Source of the DNA: Pedobacter sp014947265 | Lineage (GTDB): Bacteria; Bacteroidota; Bacteroidia; Sphingobacteriales; Sphingobacteriaceae | Length of the DNA: 64,000 nt | Assembly (NCBI RefSeq): GCF_014947265.1 | Contig: NZ_JADCNK010000023.1 | Coordinates: 17,055 to 81,054, forward strand | Direction: 5' to 3' | In this document: piece after piece, positions 10,532 to 18,502 of the stretch | How positions within the stretch are numbered: position 1 is the stretch's first letter | Layout: each line of letters starts with the position of its first letter | The notes under the pieces: model-generated | The model's input: the letters and a program-made list of their open reading frames with translations, nothing else | Told to the model about the DNA's origin: nothing | Database searches by the model: none | Made by a program: the position numbers and the translations under genes

Positions 10532-12901
10532 ATGTTCAAACTCAACTTAAAAATCGCACTGCGTAGTCTATTTAGAAACAAAGTTTATGCAGCCATAAAC
10601 ATTGGTGGTTTGGCTATTGGTTTAACCTCTTGCTTACTACTGTTATTATATGCCGGTTATGAGTGGGGTTATGACCGGCAATTTAAAAACTCACCGGATA
10701 TTTATCAGGCGATGATTAATTTAAATGACCAGAAAGGAGAGGTGATCAGAACAATAAGCCAATCGCAGAATGTGATGTTGGCTGCACTTAAAGAAGAATT
10801 TCCTGAGGTATTATACGGTGCCAGAATTACCGATGTTTATAAAAGATTGGTGGCCAATGGACAAGAAAGTTTAAAATTAGATAGCAGATATGTCGATCCC
10901 GATTTTTTAAAATTATTTGATTATCATTTTATCAGTGGAAATCCTACAAAGGCATTAAATGATCCCAATTCTATTGTTTTAACTGAAACAGCAGCAAAAC
11001 GGATATTCGGTACAACAGATGTGCTTAATCAAAAAGTAAGATTTGAAAATCAGGTTGACTTAAAAGTTACAGGTGTAATAAAAGACCTTCCTACCAATAT
11101 TACCTATGGTTTCGAATCGTTAACCACATTTACTTTATATGAAAATTTAAACCAGTGGCCCAAAAAACCAAATTGGGGTAGTCATGATTATTACACTTTA
11201 ATAAAATTAAATGAAAATACAGATATAGAAGCCTTTAATATAAAGTTAAAGGGGTTTGTAGGCAAACACTTTGCTGCTGCCAAAGAATATGTATTTATTT
11301 ATCCTTTAACAAAATTACACCTATACGGAACATTTTTAAATGGTAAAAGCATTGGGGGCAATATTAAGCAGTTGCAACTGTTTGTTGGTTTATCGATAGG
11401 TATCCTCCTTATTGCCTGTATTAATTTTATGAATTTGGCAACCGCCAGCACACAAGGCAGAGCAAAAGAAATTGGCGTCAAAAAAACTATGGGTGCATCC
11501 AGATCAAATCTGGTTTTTCAGTTTATGTTGGAATCATTCATTTTAACCTTAATAGGCATTCTGTTAAGCATTATTCTACTCGAATTCAGTTTGCCAATGT
11601 TTAACCGGTTATTAGGGATTGAAATTGTGTTTGATTACCTCAATCCAACCAATTGGATATTGATTTTTAGTGTTTTGGTTATAACTGGCTTCATATCAGG
11701 AAGCTATCCTTCATTTTACCTTTCTGGTTTTAACGTGATACAATCACTCAAAAAATCCTTAAATTTTAAAAAAGGATATGCCTTAACTTTCAGGCAGGTT
11801 TTGGTTGTCATACAATTTGGCTTTTCGGTGGTATTAATTGTGGCAACGATAACCATTTATAAACAAATCCAGTTTATTGAAAACATGCCTTTAGGTTACA
11901 GATCAAATGGACTGCTGGAAGTAGCTCACGAAGGATTGTTGTATGAAAAATTCAACCTGTTAAAAACAAGATTACTATCTAGTGGCGCTGTTGTAGGCAT
12001 AACACAATCATCTGGCAGTATTTCTAACAAAAACAGCAGTGTAAGAGGTTTGGGCTGGGTTGGGATGTCCGAAAGTGATAAAATGATCGATTTTGATCAG
12101 ATCTACACCACTTATGATTTTACTAAAACGGTAAACATCAGGTTGTTGGCCGGAAGGGATTTTGATCGGAAATTTGCTTCAGATACAGCGGCAATACTTT
12201 TGAGCAAAAAAGCGGTTGAAGTAATGCACCTGAAACGTCCGGTTGGTACCAGCATTGTATACCAGGGAACAAAAAGAAATGTGGTAGGGGTTTTTGATGA
12301 TATTGTTTGGGATAACCCAAGTAAAGTTGCCGCACCTATGGTTATTGCTTATGCAGATATCAGTGATGTAATCACCATGCGCCTAAATCCCGACAAAAGT
12401 TTAGGTGAAAGCATCGGTATTATTAATAAGCTGGTAAAAGAATTAAACCCAAATTTTCCTGTCGAAATTAAATTTATTGATGGTTTAAACGAAATTAAAC
12501 TAAAAAATGAAAAGATTTTGGGCACTTTGGCAAATCTTTTTGGATGTTTGGCCATTTTCATATCTTGTTTAGGTTTGTTCGGTCTTTCATCTTTTAGTAC
12601 AGCGCAAAGAATAAAAGAAGTAAGTATCCGTAAAATCTTAGGCGCTTCAATTACAGAGTTGATGACTTTACTTTCTTTAAGTTTTTTAAAATTAATATTT
12701 ATTGCAATTATAATTGCACTACCAGTTGCCTATTATATTATGAATAACTGGTTAATGCATTTCGAACTCAGAACAAGCTTAAATTTGTGGGTGCTTATGG
12801 CAACTGCAACACTTACACTGTTAATTTCAATTTTAACAATTACCTGGCAAACCTATCGCGCCGCAAAAACAAATGCAGTTGATGCTTTAAAATACGAATA
12901 A
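10532..12901 (+). CDS. MacB/FtsX-family ABC transporter permease, two FtsX domains (789 aa)
   Basis: Sixth and last permease of the array, with start MFKLNLKIALRSLFRNK and tail TNAVDALKYE. First FtsX domain ACINFMNLATASTQGRAKEI with coupling loop EIGVKKTMGA; second SCLGLFGLSSFSTAQRIKEV with EVSIRKILGA. Its periplasmic domains resemble those of the gene at 678-3050 (shared SNSIVLTETAAK-like and FDDIVWDNP-like segments), so these two are probably the most recent duplicates among the complete genes. It is followed after 69 bases by the ATPase gene on the same strand. Confidence 0.9.
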   Translation: MFKLNLKIALRSLFRNKVYAAINIGGLAIGLTSCLLLLLYAGYEWGYDRQFKNSPDIYQAMINLNDQKGEVIRTISQSQNVMLAALKEEFPEVLYGARITDVYKRLVANGQESLKLDSRYVDPDFLKLFDYHFISGNPTKALNDPNSIVLTETAAKRIFGTTDVLNQKVRFENQVDLKVTGVIKDLPTNITYGFESLTTFTLYENLNQWPKKPNWGSHDYYTLIKLNENTDIEAFNIKLKGFVGKHFAAAKEYVFIYPLTKLHLYGTFLNGKSIGGNIKQLQLFVGLSIGILLIACINFMNLATASTQGRAKEIGVKKTMGASRSNLVFQFMLESFILTLIGILLSIILLEFSLPMFNRLLGIEIVFDYLNPTNWILIFSVLVITGFISGSYPSFYLSGFNVIQSLKKSLNFKKGYALTFRQVLVVIQFGFSVVLIVATITIYKQIQFIENMPLGYRSNGLLEVAHEGLLYEKFNLLKTRLLSSGAVVGITQSSGSISNKNSSVRGLGWVGMSESDKMIDFDQIYTTYDFTKTVNIRLLAGRDFDRKFASDTAAILLSKKAVEVMHLKRPVGTSIVYQGTKRNVVGVFDDIVWDNPSKVAAPMVIAYADISDVITMRLNPDKSLGESIGIINKLVKELNPNFPVEIKFIDGLNEIKLKNEKILGTLANLFGCLAIFISCLGLFGLSSFSTAQRIKEVSIRKILGASITELMTLLSLSFLKLIFIAIIIALPVAYYIMNNWLMHFELRTSLNLWVLMATATLTLLISILTITWQTYRAAKTNAVDALKYE

Positions 12902-12970
12902 TACCTGCGGATAGCGTTTGGCGTTCAGCGTGGATTTCCCGCCAACCGCTTTGCGCTCAACCTTAAAAAT
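12902..12970 (+). repeat. Spacer sharing a repeat word with 602-677
   Basis: Contains TAGCGTTTGGCGTTCAGCG and then GTGGATTTCCCGCCAACCGC, almost identical to the spacer before the gene at 678. Both copies are in the same orientation and end close to an ATG. Confidence 0.6.
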
Positions 12971-13651
12971 ATGATACAATTAACCAACATCGAAAAATAC
13001 TACGCAAACAAAGGCGTTAAAAATTATGTACTCCGTTTGGTAACCACAACGATTAAACAGGGAGAATTTGTTTCCATTATGGGGCCATCAGGTGCCGGGA
13101 AATCTACACTGCTCAACATCATTGGCATGCTGGAAGAACCAACCTACGGTACTTACGAATTTTTGGGAGAAGATGTAACTTCACTTAACGAACGTAAACG
13201 CATTGAACTTTACCGCAATCACATTGGTTTTGTATTTCAGGCTTACCATTTAATTGACGAGATGACGGTGTACGAAAACATTGAAGCCCCTTTATTGTAC
13301 AAAAAAATTGGTAGTTCTGAACGCGCCAGTAGAATAGCCGATCTTTTAGATCGTTTTAATATTGTGGCCAAAAAGGATCTGTTTCCTAACCAGCTTTCTG
13401 GCGGACAACAGCAATTGGTGGGTATTGCCCGGGCATTAGCTGCACAGCCTTCTATTATTCTTGCCGATGAGCCAACGGGCAACTTGCAATCGGCACAGGC
13501 TGAGGAAATTATGAGCTTATTTAAGAAGCTCAATGAAGAAGAAGGAATTACCATTATTCAGGTTACCCATTCAGAAAAAAATGCGCAGTATGGAACCCGG
13601 ATCTTACACATTGCTGATGGTCTTGTGAAAGAAGATGTAGCGGTCAGTTAA
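12971..13651 (+). CDS. ABC transporter ATP-binding protein, MacB/LolD type (226 aa)
   Basis: A compact ATPase of the MacB/LolD family. Walker A is GPSGAGKS (near residue 38), the Q-loop sits in GFVFQAYHL, the signature is LSGGQQQ, Walker B is IILADEPTGNL, and the H-loop is in QVTHSEKN. It has no membrane segment, so it is a cytoplasmic subunit that must pair with FtsX-type permeases. It is the only ATPase gene with the six permeases upstream, so it probably energises several of them, perhaps in alternative combinations. Sequence alone does not show which permease it binds. Confidence 0.93.
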   Translation: MIQLTNIEKYYANKGVKNYVLRLVTTTIKQGEFVSIMGPSGAGKSTLLNIIGMLEEPTYGTYEFLGEDVTSLNERKRIELYRNHIGFVFQAYHLIDEMTVYENIEAPLLYKKIGSSERASRIADLLDRFNIVAKKDLFPNQLSGGQQQLVGIARALAAQPSIILADEPTGNLQSAQAEEIMSLFKKLNEEEGITIIQVTHSEKNAQYGTRILHIADGLVKEDVAVS

Positions 13652-13665
13652 ATTGGCATCAAATT

Positions 13666-13711
13666 GGTTTATCATGTAAAATAAGTGTAACAGTTATTTT
13701 TCTGATAAACC
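13666..13711. terminator. Possible hairpin between convergent genes
   Basis: GGTTTATCA at 13666-13674 is perfectly complementary to TGATAAACC at 13703-13711, with a 28-base loop that contains a T-rich run. It lies between the end of the ATPase gene and the end of the convergent HTTM gene. The loop is long and no classical terminator T-tract follows, so the call is tentative. Confidence 0.3.
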
Positions 13712-13718
13712 GTACTCA

Positions 13719-14717
13719 TCAATTTTTGATATGTCTAAATATCCGCAATGCGAATTTAAAGTATGGATAATGTATTTGTTTTATTTTATGGAATATCCTT
13801 GCCGCGAATAGCTGTGAGCTGCTCAAAACCGCATCAAGCTCCTTGCTTAAAAATGCAGTAATATTTAAGATGATCATGATCGATGCAAATAAGTAAAGTC
13901 CCATAAAAATACCAATACAAAGATGCATGGTAATAATGGCCAGTACCCAATATTTTCTAAAGAACCTGGTGAACGCCATAAAAGGATAAAGGATTTCGTG
14001 CACTACTGTAGCCCATCCCATCAACATAAATATTTTTGGGTATTGTGCCATAAATGAAAAGTCAAAATTATTAAATGGCGGACGGGTTAAAGCTTTCCAC
14101 ATGCTTTCGCCGTTCCACCAGTTTATGCCGATGGCTTTATGAAATCCGCCAAAAAAATAAATAAAACACATTTGGATCTGTATAAAACGTAGGCAGAACC
14201 TCCTAAACTCCGGAGAGAAGGTTTTACGCTTGAGCAGAAATTCGTCCAAAGAAAAATCAGTAACCGGCATAAAGTTGCAGAAGAACAGGGAAATGGTGGT
14301 GAAATAGTCCATTCCGTATAAAAAGAACGTATTGGATTGTATGATACAGAGGTGGATAAATAAAGTGACAAGGGCAGAAAACCTGGTAAAGAGACCAAAC
14401 AACATCGTGATGATAAAAAGCAGGTGGATCAATAAAATGAAATGAAGCATTTGGGTATCGGAACTGAATAAACCGCCCAAAATATCGTTAAACCAACTCA
14501 GCCGCGGAATAAATTTCAACCGGATAAAAGTTTCAGTAACCTCGCGGTTCGAAAAACCCGATAAGCCGAAAAACTGATGCATTTCAGCATAAATGCTCAG
14601 TACAAAAATAATGCAATGTATGCTAACAGCTATCCTGAAAAAAGCAAAGACATTGGTTTTTATAGGTTTAAATAAGAAATGATCTAAAATCTTATTTGTT
14701 TTCGATATGATATTCAT
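13719..14717 (-). CDS. HTTM-like integral membrane protein (332 aa)
   Basis: A multi-pass membrane protein with about eight hydrophobic segments. Signature stretches resemble the HTTM (horizontally transferred transmembrane, vitamin K-dependent carboxylase-like) family: GMDYFTTISLFFCNF, FIYFFGGFHKAIGINWWNGE and TVVHEILYPFMAF. The frame is open upstream to 14816, but the preceding gene ends at 14692, so I chose the internal ATG at 14717 (MNIISKTNKIL), which leaves a 26-base overlap; ATG 14723 is equally possible. True HTTM enzymes modify glutamates, but no catalytic residue can be assigned here, so activity is unknown. The tight overlap suggests translational coupling with the upstream gene. 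Confidence 0.6.
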   Translation of the reverse strand: MNIISKTNKILDHFLFKPIKTNVFAFFRIAVSIHCIIFVLSIYAEMHQFFGLSGFSNREVTETFIRLKFIPRLSWFNDILGGLFSSDTQMLHFILLIHLLFIITMLFGLFTRFSALVTLFIHLCIIQSNTFFLYGMDYFTTISLFFCNFMPVTDFSLDEFLLKRKTFSPEFRRFCLRFIQIQMCFIYFFGGFHKAIGINWWNGESMWKALTRPPFNNFDFSFMAQYPKIFMLMGWATVVHEILYPFMAFTRFFRKYWVLAIITMHLCIGIFMGLYLFASIMIILNITAFLSKELDAVLSSSQLFAARIFHKIKQIHYPYFKFALRIFRHIKN

Positions 14718-15282
14718 AAGCATACATAAATTGATAAGTAGTATTTTTTGATTGAATGTAATTGCGTAATGAAGGGGTAAGTACCAGCCCGAAAATAGCT
14801 TTGGCAGAAACCACATTTTCCAGCCCCTTCATCTGCTCTTGCATCATAAACCTGATCAGCGAATTTCTCAGGAGTTCCACATCAGTTTTGCCAATGGTTT
14901 CATAATAATTACAAAGCCTAAGTCCAAGTTCATGGCTGTTTATCTGCGGTATCATGGTTATTTTCTGTTTGTTTTTAAGCGTGTATTCAAAAACGAGTTT
15001 GTAACTAGTTGGTACATTTGGAGCAAAAAAACCGTACCCTGTTTCTGTGCCGGTATAGGCGAGGTAGTAATTTAGGTAATCGTTAAATTTGTAATCCGTT
15101 TTTCCCAATACCAGATCCAGTTTGTTTTTGATTGGCTGATAGGTAGATTGATTCATTTCAACCAATAAAATGCTTTTGTTGCTCATAATGCAATCAAGCG
15201 TGGTATCTATGTTTACAAAAGAAAGGAGCAGGTAATGAATCAGCATTCCAGCGCCCAGAATAATTTTTAAAGGAGTTTTCAT
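14692..15282 (-). CDS. Hypothetical protein with N-terminal membrane anchor (196 aa)
   Basis: Start taken at ATG 15282 (MKTPLKIILGAGMLIHYLLL), which gives one hydrophobic N-terminal segment (residues 6-24) serving as anchor or uncleaved signal; about 170 residues then face outside the membrane. No recognised domain. It contains a stretch with conserved-looking aromatic residues (YNDYLNYYLAY-like, GYGFFAPN). It overlaps the downstream HTTM-like gene, so the two probably work together. The reading of 85 bases between this gene and the secreted protein gene upstream shows no promoter I can support. Confidence 0.6.
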   Translation of the reverse strand: MKTPLKIILGAGMLIHYLLLSFVNIDTTLDCIMSNKSILLVEMNQSTYQPIKNKLDLVLGKTDYKFNDYLNYYLAYTGTETGYGFFAPNVPTSYKLVFEYTLKNKQKITMIPQINSHELGLRLCNYYETIGKTDVELLRNSLIRFMMQEQMKGLENVVSAKAIFGLVLTPSLRNYIQSKNTTYQFMYAYEYHIENK

Positions 15283-15367
15283 AGCGGTTTTTTGATTAAA
15301 AGCTGAAAATTGAAGAAGTTTCTGGCTTATCATTATCTAGAATCAAATAAGCCAGAAACTGAATAAC

Positions 15368-15823
15368 TTACTGGTACTTCGAAAGTACGGTGCTGAGTTG
15401 GGCAATTAATCTCTGATTTATAGCACCTGCTTGACTGGTTTTTGTAGCCACACTTCCCTGTGTTGCAACAGAACCATTATCACCATGACAAACAGAAATC
15501 TGTAAAGTACAATCGGCTGCTACCATACTGGCTTTACCGGCCCTGCCAGAAATTACTGCGGCGGTTAATTTTCCTGATGTTTGAATGTTGGTTAGCTTAC
15601 CGGTAGAGGCAAGAACCGTTCCGCGTGAACCATAACTTTTTACATTGTATAATGATGAATCATACTGTTTTAAGATGTTGTTCATAGCGCTTTTATCTCT
15701 GGAAGAGATTTTTGTACCCGGAGCAATAGAAATTCCATTTTTTTCAATGGTTACCTGAGCTTGTGAAAGCTGTGCAAAAAAGATGAATGCGAATAATGCG
15801 ATAATTTTTAAAGAAGTTTTCAT
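15368..15823 (-). CDS. Secreted protein, paralogue of 16018-16458 (151 aa)
   Basis: A clear signal peptide (MKTSLKIIALFAFIFFAQLS then QAQ cleavage region) precedes a 128-residue mature protein beginning VTIEKNGISIAPGTKISSRD. It shares with its neighbour the N-terminal block NGISIAPGTKIS.RDK..NNILK.YD.SLY and the C-terminal block RLI.QL..VLSKYQ. The middle differs: this copy has two cysteines (ADCTLQISVCHG) that the paralogue lacks and that could form a disulfide. I do not recognise the family. It has its own promoter region, which matches that of the paralogue block by block at identical spacing, so the two are expected to be co-regulated. Confidence 0.8.
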   Translation of the reverse strand: MKTSLKIIALFAFIFFAQLSQAQVTIEKNGISIAPGTKISSRDKSAMNNILKQYDSSLYNVKSYGSRGTVLASTGKLTNIQTSGKLTAAVISGRAGKASMVAADCTLQISVCHGDNGSVATQGSVATKTSQAGAINQRLIAQLSTVLSKYQ

Positions 15824-15868
15824 TTTGATTAAGATTTAGGTGAAAAATTAAATTGTTTATAGATTTTT

Positions 15869-15975
15869 CTAGAATCTGATACCAAAGTTATGGTGGTAAC
15901 TGCTCCGGTTTTTAGTGTATTACTACGCATTTAAATGCGTGGAACTACTTTTCTTAACCGTATTTATACCTGTTG
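15869..15975 (-). promoter_or_regulatory. Composite promoter/operator of the secreted protein gene, copy 1
   Basis: On the minus strand the region carries a -7 box TAACTTTG (15883-15890). Around the expected transcription start is TTCTAGAA (core 15869-15874). Upstream are two further blocks, AGTGTATTACTACGC (15914-15928, written on the plus strand) and GTATTTATACCTGTTG (15960-15975). All four blocks recur before the paralogue at 16491-16597 with the same offsets: -14, 0, +31 and +77. A perfect palindrome ACGCATTTAAATGCGT (15925-15940) is present only in this copy. No -33 TTTG is seen, which suggests activator dependence. Confidence 0.65.
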
Positions 15976-16017
15976 ATCCTGGTACAGATGCTGCTTATCG
16001 TATAGGGTAAATGGCCA

Positions 16018-16458
16018 TTATTGGTACTTGGAGAGTACAGCTCTCAATTGAGAGATTAAGCGTTGCCTGGTTTTTTGCGTAGCAGGCATCGAATTGATCA
16101 CCTTGATATCTCTGGTAGGGTCGGTAGTATTGTCGAGTATAGCCTGTACGGTCATATCAGCTGCAACCATGTTCGCTTTTCCGTTAACCAGATCGGATGA
16201 TATTTTATCCGTAATTTGGATTCTGGACAGATTGCCTTTTTTACTGATCATTTTTCCGCCTGCATCGTAGCTTCTGAACTGGTAAAGCGATGCATCGTAA
16301 TGTTTTAAAATATTGTTTACTGCCTCCTTATCCCGGGCTGATATTTTTGTTCCCGGGGCAATGGAGATTCCATTCTCTTTAATGCTGACCTGTGCTTTCG
16401 AAACTTGTGCGCCAACAATAAGGCTGCACCATAAACTGAACTGAATTAATGTTTTCAT
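16018..16458 (-). CDS. Secreted protein, paralogue of 15368-15823 (146 aa)
   Basis: Signal peptide MKTLIQFSLWCSLIVGAQVS followed by KAQ and the mature start VSIKENGISIAPGTKISARD. Same N- and C-terminal blocks as the paralogue (NNILKHYDASLY, QLRAVLSKYQ); the middle section, VAADMTVQAILDNTTDPTRD, differs and lacks cysteines. Family not recognised. The genes lie in tandem with 194 bases between them, most of which is the regulatory region of the downstream copy. A divergent cluster with a histidine kinase and a LuxR-type regulator starts 200 bases upstream, so regulation by that system is possible but not shown. Confidence 0.8.
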   Translation of the reverse strand: MKTLIQFSLWCSLIVGAQVSKAQVSIKENGISIAPGTKISARDKEAVNNILKHYDASLYQFRSYDAGGKMISKKGNLSRIQITDKISSDLVNGKANMVAADMTVQAILDNTTDPTRDIKVINSMPATQKTRQRLISQLRAVLSKYQ

Positions 16459-16490
16459 TTTGATTAAAAATTAATTGGTGAATAAATTTT

Positions 16491-16597
16491 CTAGAATTGA
16501 AATCAAAATTATAATGGCTCCTTTGATATTATTCAGTATGTTATTACGCTAAATATGAGGTGTAATTACCTATAATAAACAGTATTTATACCTATTG
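16491..16597 (-). promoter_or_regulatory. Composite promoter/operator of the secreted protein gene, copy 2
   Basis: Minus-strand -7 box TAATTTTG (16505-16512) with CTAGAA at 16491-16496, AGTATGTTATTACGC at 16536-16550 (plus-strand writing) and GTATTTATACCTATTG at 16582-16597. The last block differs from copy 1 at one base of 16, the middle block at three of 15. Spacing is identical in the two copies although the intervening sequence is not conserved, which points to protein-binding sites. Confidence 0.65.
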
Positions 16598-16657
16598 CCT
16601 CAACTTGCCCTGCCTGTTAACTTAGCATGTAAATCTGAACCTTAAATCAAATAAAAA

Positions 16658-17122
16658 ATGGAAAGAAAGCGTTATGCAAAAGAATTTGTGGCCGAAGACC
16701 TCCGGAGCCGCACACATTTTATCCCGCTCGAAACGGCAAACCGGTACATCGAGAATTTCCATAAAAACCGCACCGCACTTATTCCTAAAGATTTGCAGGA
16801 AGAAGACAGGAGAGTAGCCATTTTGCCATTTTCAGAAACCTTTAACATCAAAAGCGTTTCAAAATTGTTAAGTAGGAGAGGCTGCGAAGGGCTTAGGGTA
16901 CATTTTGGACTCAACGATCATTCGCAGGTTGTACTGGTGTTAAGAGCCGTTGATGGCTTTGGAAACGATATTGTAGGCCCGGTTTCCGGACCTGGTAAAA
17001 AGGAACCAAAATTAATGGCCTTATCTGCCAATACCAATCACGGCAATGAAGATAATTTGGATACCTATAGTTTAGACGATTCTCAGCGTGTACCACCCTG
17101 GCCAGTTGTATCCATATCATAG
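16658..17122 (+). CDS. Conserved hypothetical soluble protein (154 aa)
   Basis: No signal peptide or membrane segment. It contains FIPLETANRYIENF near the N-terminus, an ILPFSETFN segment, and the motif RRGCEGLRVHFGLND followed by VVLVLRAVDGFGNDI. I know this pattern (RGC.G.R...G...... L..V..D..G.DI) from uncharacterised Bacteroidota proteins that often precede small membrane proteins. The last 45 residues are polar and probably disordered, ending in RVPPWPVVSIS. It is followed after four bases by a membrane protein gene and then by the two-component pair, so all four are probably one transcript. Function unknown. Confidence 0.7.
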   Translation: MERKRYAKEFVAEDLRSRTHFIPLETANRYIENFHKNRTALIPKDLQEEDRRVAILPFSETFNIKSVSKLLSRRGCEGLRVHFGLNDHSQVVLVLRAVDGFGNDIVGPVSGPGKKEPKLMALSANTNHGNEDNLDTYSLDDSQRVPPWPVVSIS

Positions 17123-17126
17123 TTAG

Positions 17127-17777
17127 ATGCAGCAAGTCCAGAATTTTATATTATCCCAGTCTATTCTACTGGCCTGTGTAATAGGTCTGTTCAGGTGGAA
17201 CAATATTGGCACCACCTTTAGGCCTTTCCTGTTCTATTGTTTTTTAGATTGCCTTACTGAAATTACCGTATTTGTTTTGATTGTGAAGCGCATTAATCCT
17301 TGCTTTATAATCAATATTTACCTGCTTTTATCTTCCTTATTGCTGCTATGGCAATTTGGTAACTGGTTTATCTTTAGCAAAAAATCAAAGATATTGCTGG
17401 GCTTAGCCATCATCTTTATGATTGTTTGGGGAGTAGATTATTTTATCCTCCACCAGCTATCGGATAATAGTGGCTTTTTCCGGATCGTGTACTCGTTTAT
17501 ACTGGTAATGCTATCTATCACCTGCTTAAATAAGTTGATCACCCTGGTTGATGGGAATATTTTAAAAGATTCGAGATTTTTGATCTGCATAGCCCTGATT
17601 GTATTTTTTACCTTTAATATTTTTATCGAAATCATTTATTTTAATTCGAGTTCTAGTATTATCTTTAAAGAAAATGTGTTTGATATTAAGCGGGTTATCA
17701 ATGTTTTTGCCAATCTGGTTTTTGCCTTAGCCGTGTTATGGATACCGAAGAAAAAGAATTTTATAATGCCGTATTAA
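17127..17777 (+). CDS. Small multi-pass membrane protein, upstream of histidine kinase (216 aa)
   Basis: Six to seven hydrophobic segments cover nearly the whole length (for example VQNFILSQSILLACVIGLF, INIYLLLSSLLLLWQF, ILLGLAIIFMIVWGVDYFIL). No recognised domain; arrangement resembles the small membrane sensors found beside 7TM-type kinases. Its last 40 bases overlap the start of the kinase gene in another frame, which suggests translational coupling and a physical link, perhaps as the membrane-sensing partner of the kinase, which has only one helix of its own. That role is inference. Confidence 0.7.
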   Translation: MQQVQNFILSQSILLACVIGLFRWNNIGTTFRPFLFYCFLDCLTEITVFVLIVKRINPCFIINIYLLLSSLLLLWQFGNWFIFSKKSKILLGLAIIFMIVWGVDYFILHQLSDNSGFFRIVYSFILVMLSITCLNKLITLVDGNILKDSRFLICIALIVFFTFNIFIEIIYFNSSSSIIFKENVFDIKRVINVFANLVFALAVLWIPKKKNFIMPY

Positions 17778-18502
17778 TTGCTGCTTCAATTATTGGGTTC
17801 ATTATGCTTTATTTTATTGTATCCATGATTATGCAGCACCGAAAAAGCAGGCGGTTATCAAAAGACAGGATATTGGCAGAAATCAAAACACTGGAAAACG
17901 AAAGGCGGAGGATTGCATCTGATCTGCACGACGAAATAGGGCCATTGCTTTCGACCGTAAAATTCCAGATCGCCCATCTGGATGCATATACTGATGAAAT
18001 GCAACACTTGATCCGCTCATCAGGAAAGCATATTGATACCATTATTCAGCGGATGCGCGAAATTTCGACCAATTTAATGCCCTATATGCTGGAAAGAAAG
18101 GGGCTGGTATGGGCCATTCAGGATTTTATTAACCGTGTGCAACAGAACGGAACACTTAAGATTGTATTTAAACATCATCTAAATAAACGTTTAACAGCCG
18201 ATATAGAACTTAACGTGTACCGCATTGTACAGGAAATTTTGCATAATACCATCAAACATGCAAAAGCAAATCTACTGATGATTGTTTTGGAAGAAAATGA
18301 TGAGGTACTGCGTTTGCAGACAACCGACGATGGTATCGGTTTCGATTTTCAGGAAATTATAAAGCAGAATTCCGGACTTGGTCTGCTTAACCTGCAAAGT
18401 CGTATAGAGGTAATGAAAGGCACGGTAAGGATACCTTCACCAAATAATGGGAAAGGAGTAACTTACACTTTTGAAATTCCGGTTAAAGCTGATAAAAAAT
18501 GA
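17738..18502 (+). CDS. Sensor histidine kinase, NarX/DesK-like (254 aa)
   Basis: One N-terminal membrane helix (about residues 10-32) with no sensor domain, then a short coiled coil (SKDRILAEIKTLENERRRIA) and a HisKA_3 dimerisation domain with the phosphoacceptor His64 in SDLHDEIGP. The HATPase domain shows the N box EILHNTIKHA, the G1 box DDGIGFD and the G2 box SGLGLLNLQSR. This is the family that partners LuxR-type response regulators, and such a gene overlaps its stop codon by four bases. With almost no extracytoplasmic part it probably receives its signal through another protein, such as the membrane protein encoded just upstream. Confidence 0.92.
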   Translation: MDTEEKEFYNAVLIAASIIGFIMLYFIVSMIMQHRKSRRLSKDRILAEIKTLENERRRIASDLHDEIGPLLSTVKFQIAHLDAYTDEMQHLIRSSGKHIDTIIQRMREISTNLMPYMLERKGLVWAIQDFINRVQQNGTLKIVFKHHLNKRLTADIELNVYRIVQEILHNTIKHAKANLLMIVLEENDEVLRLQTTDDGIGFDFQEIIKQNSGLGLLNLQSRIEVMKGTVRIPSPNNGKGVTYTFEIPVKADKK

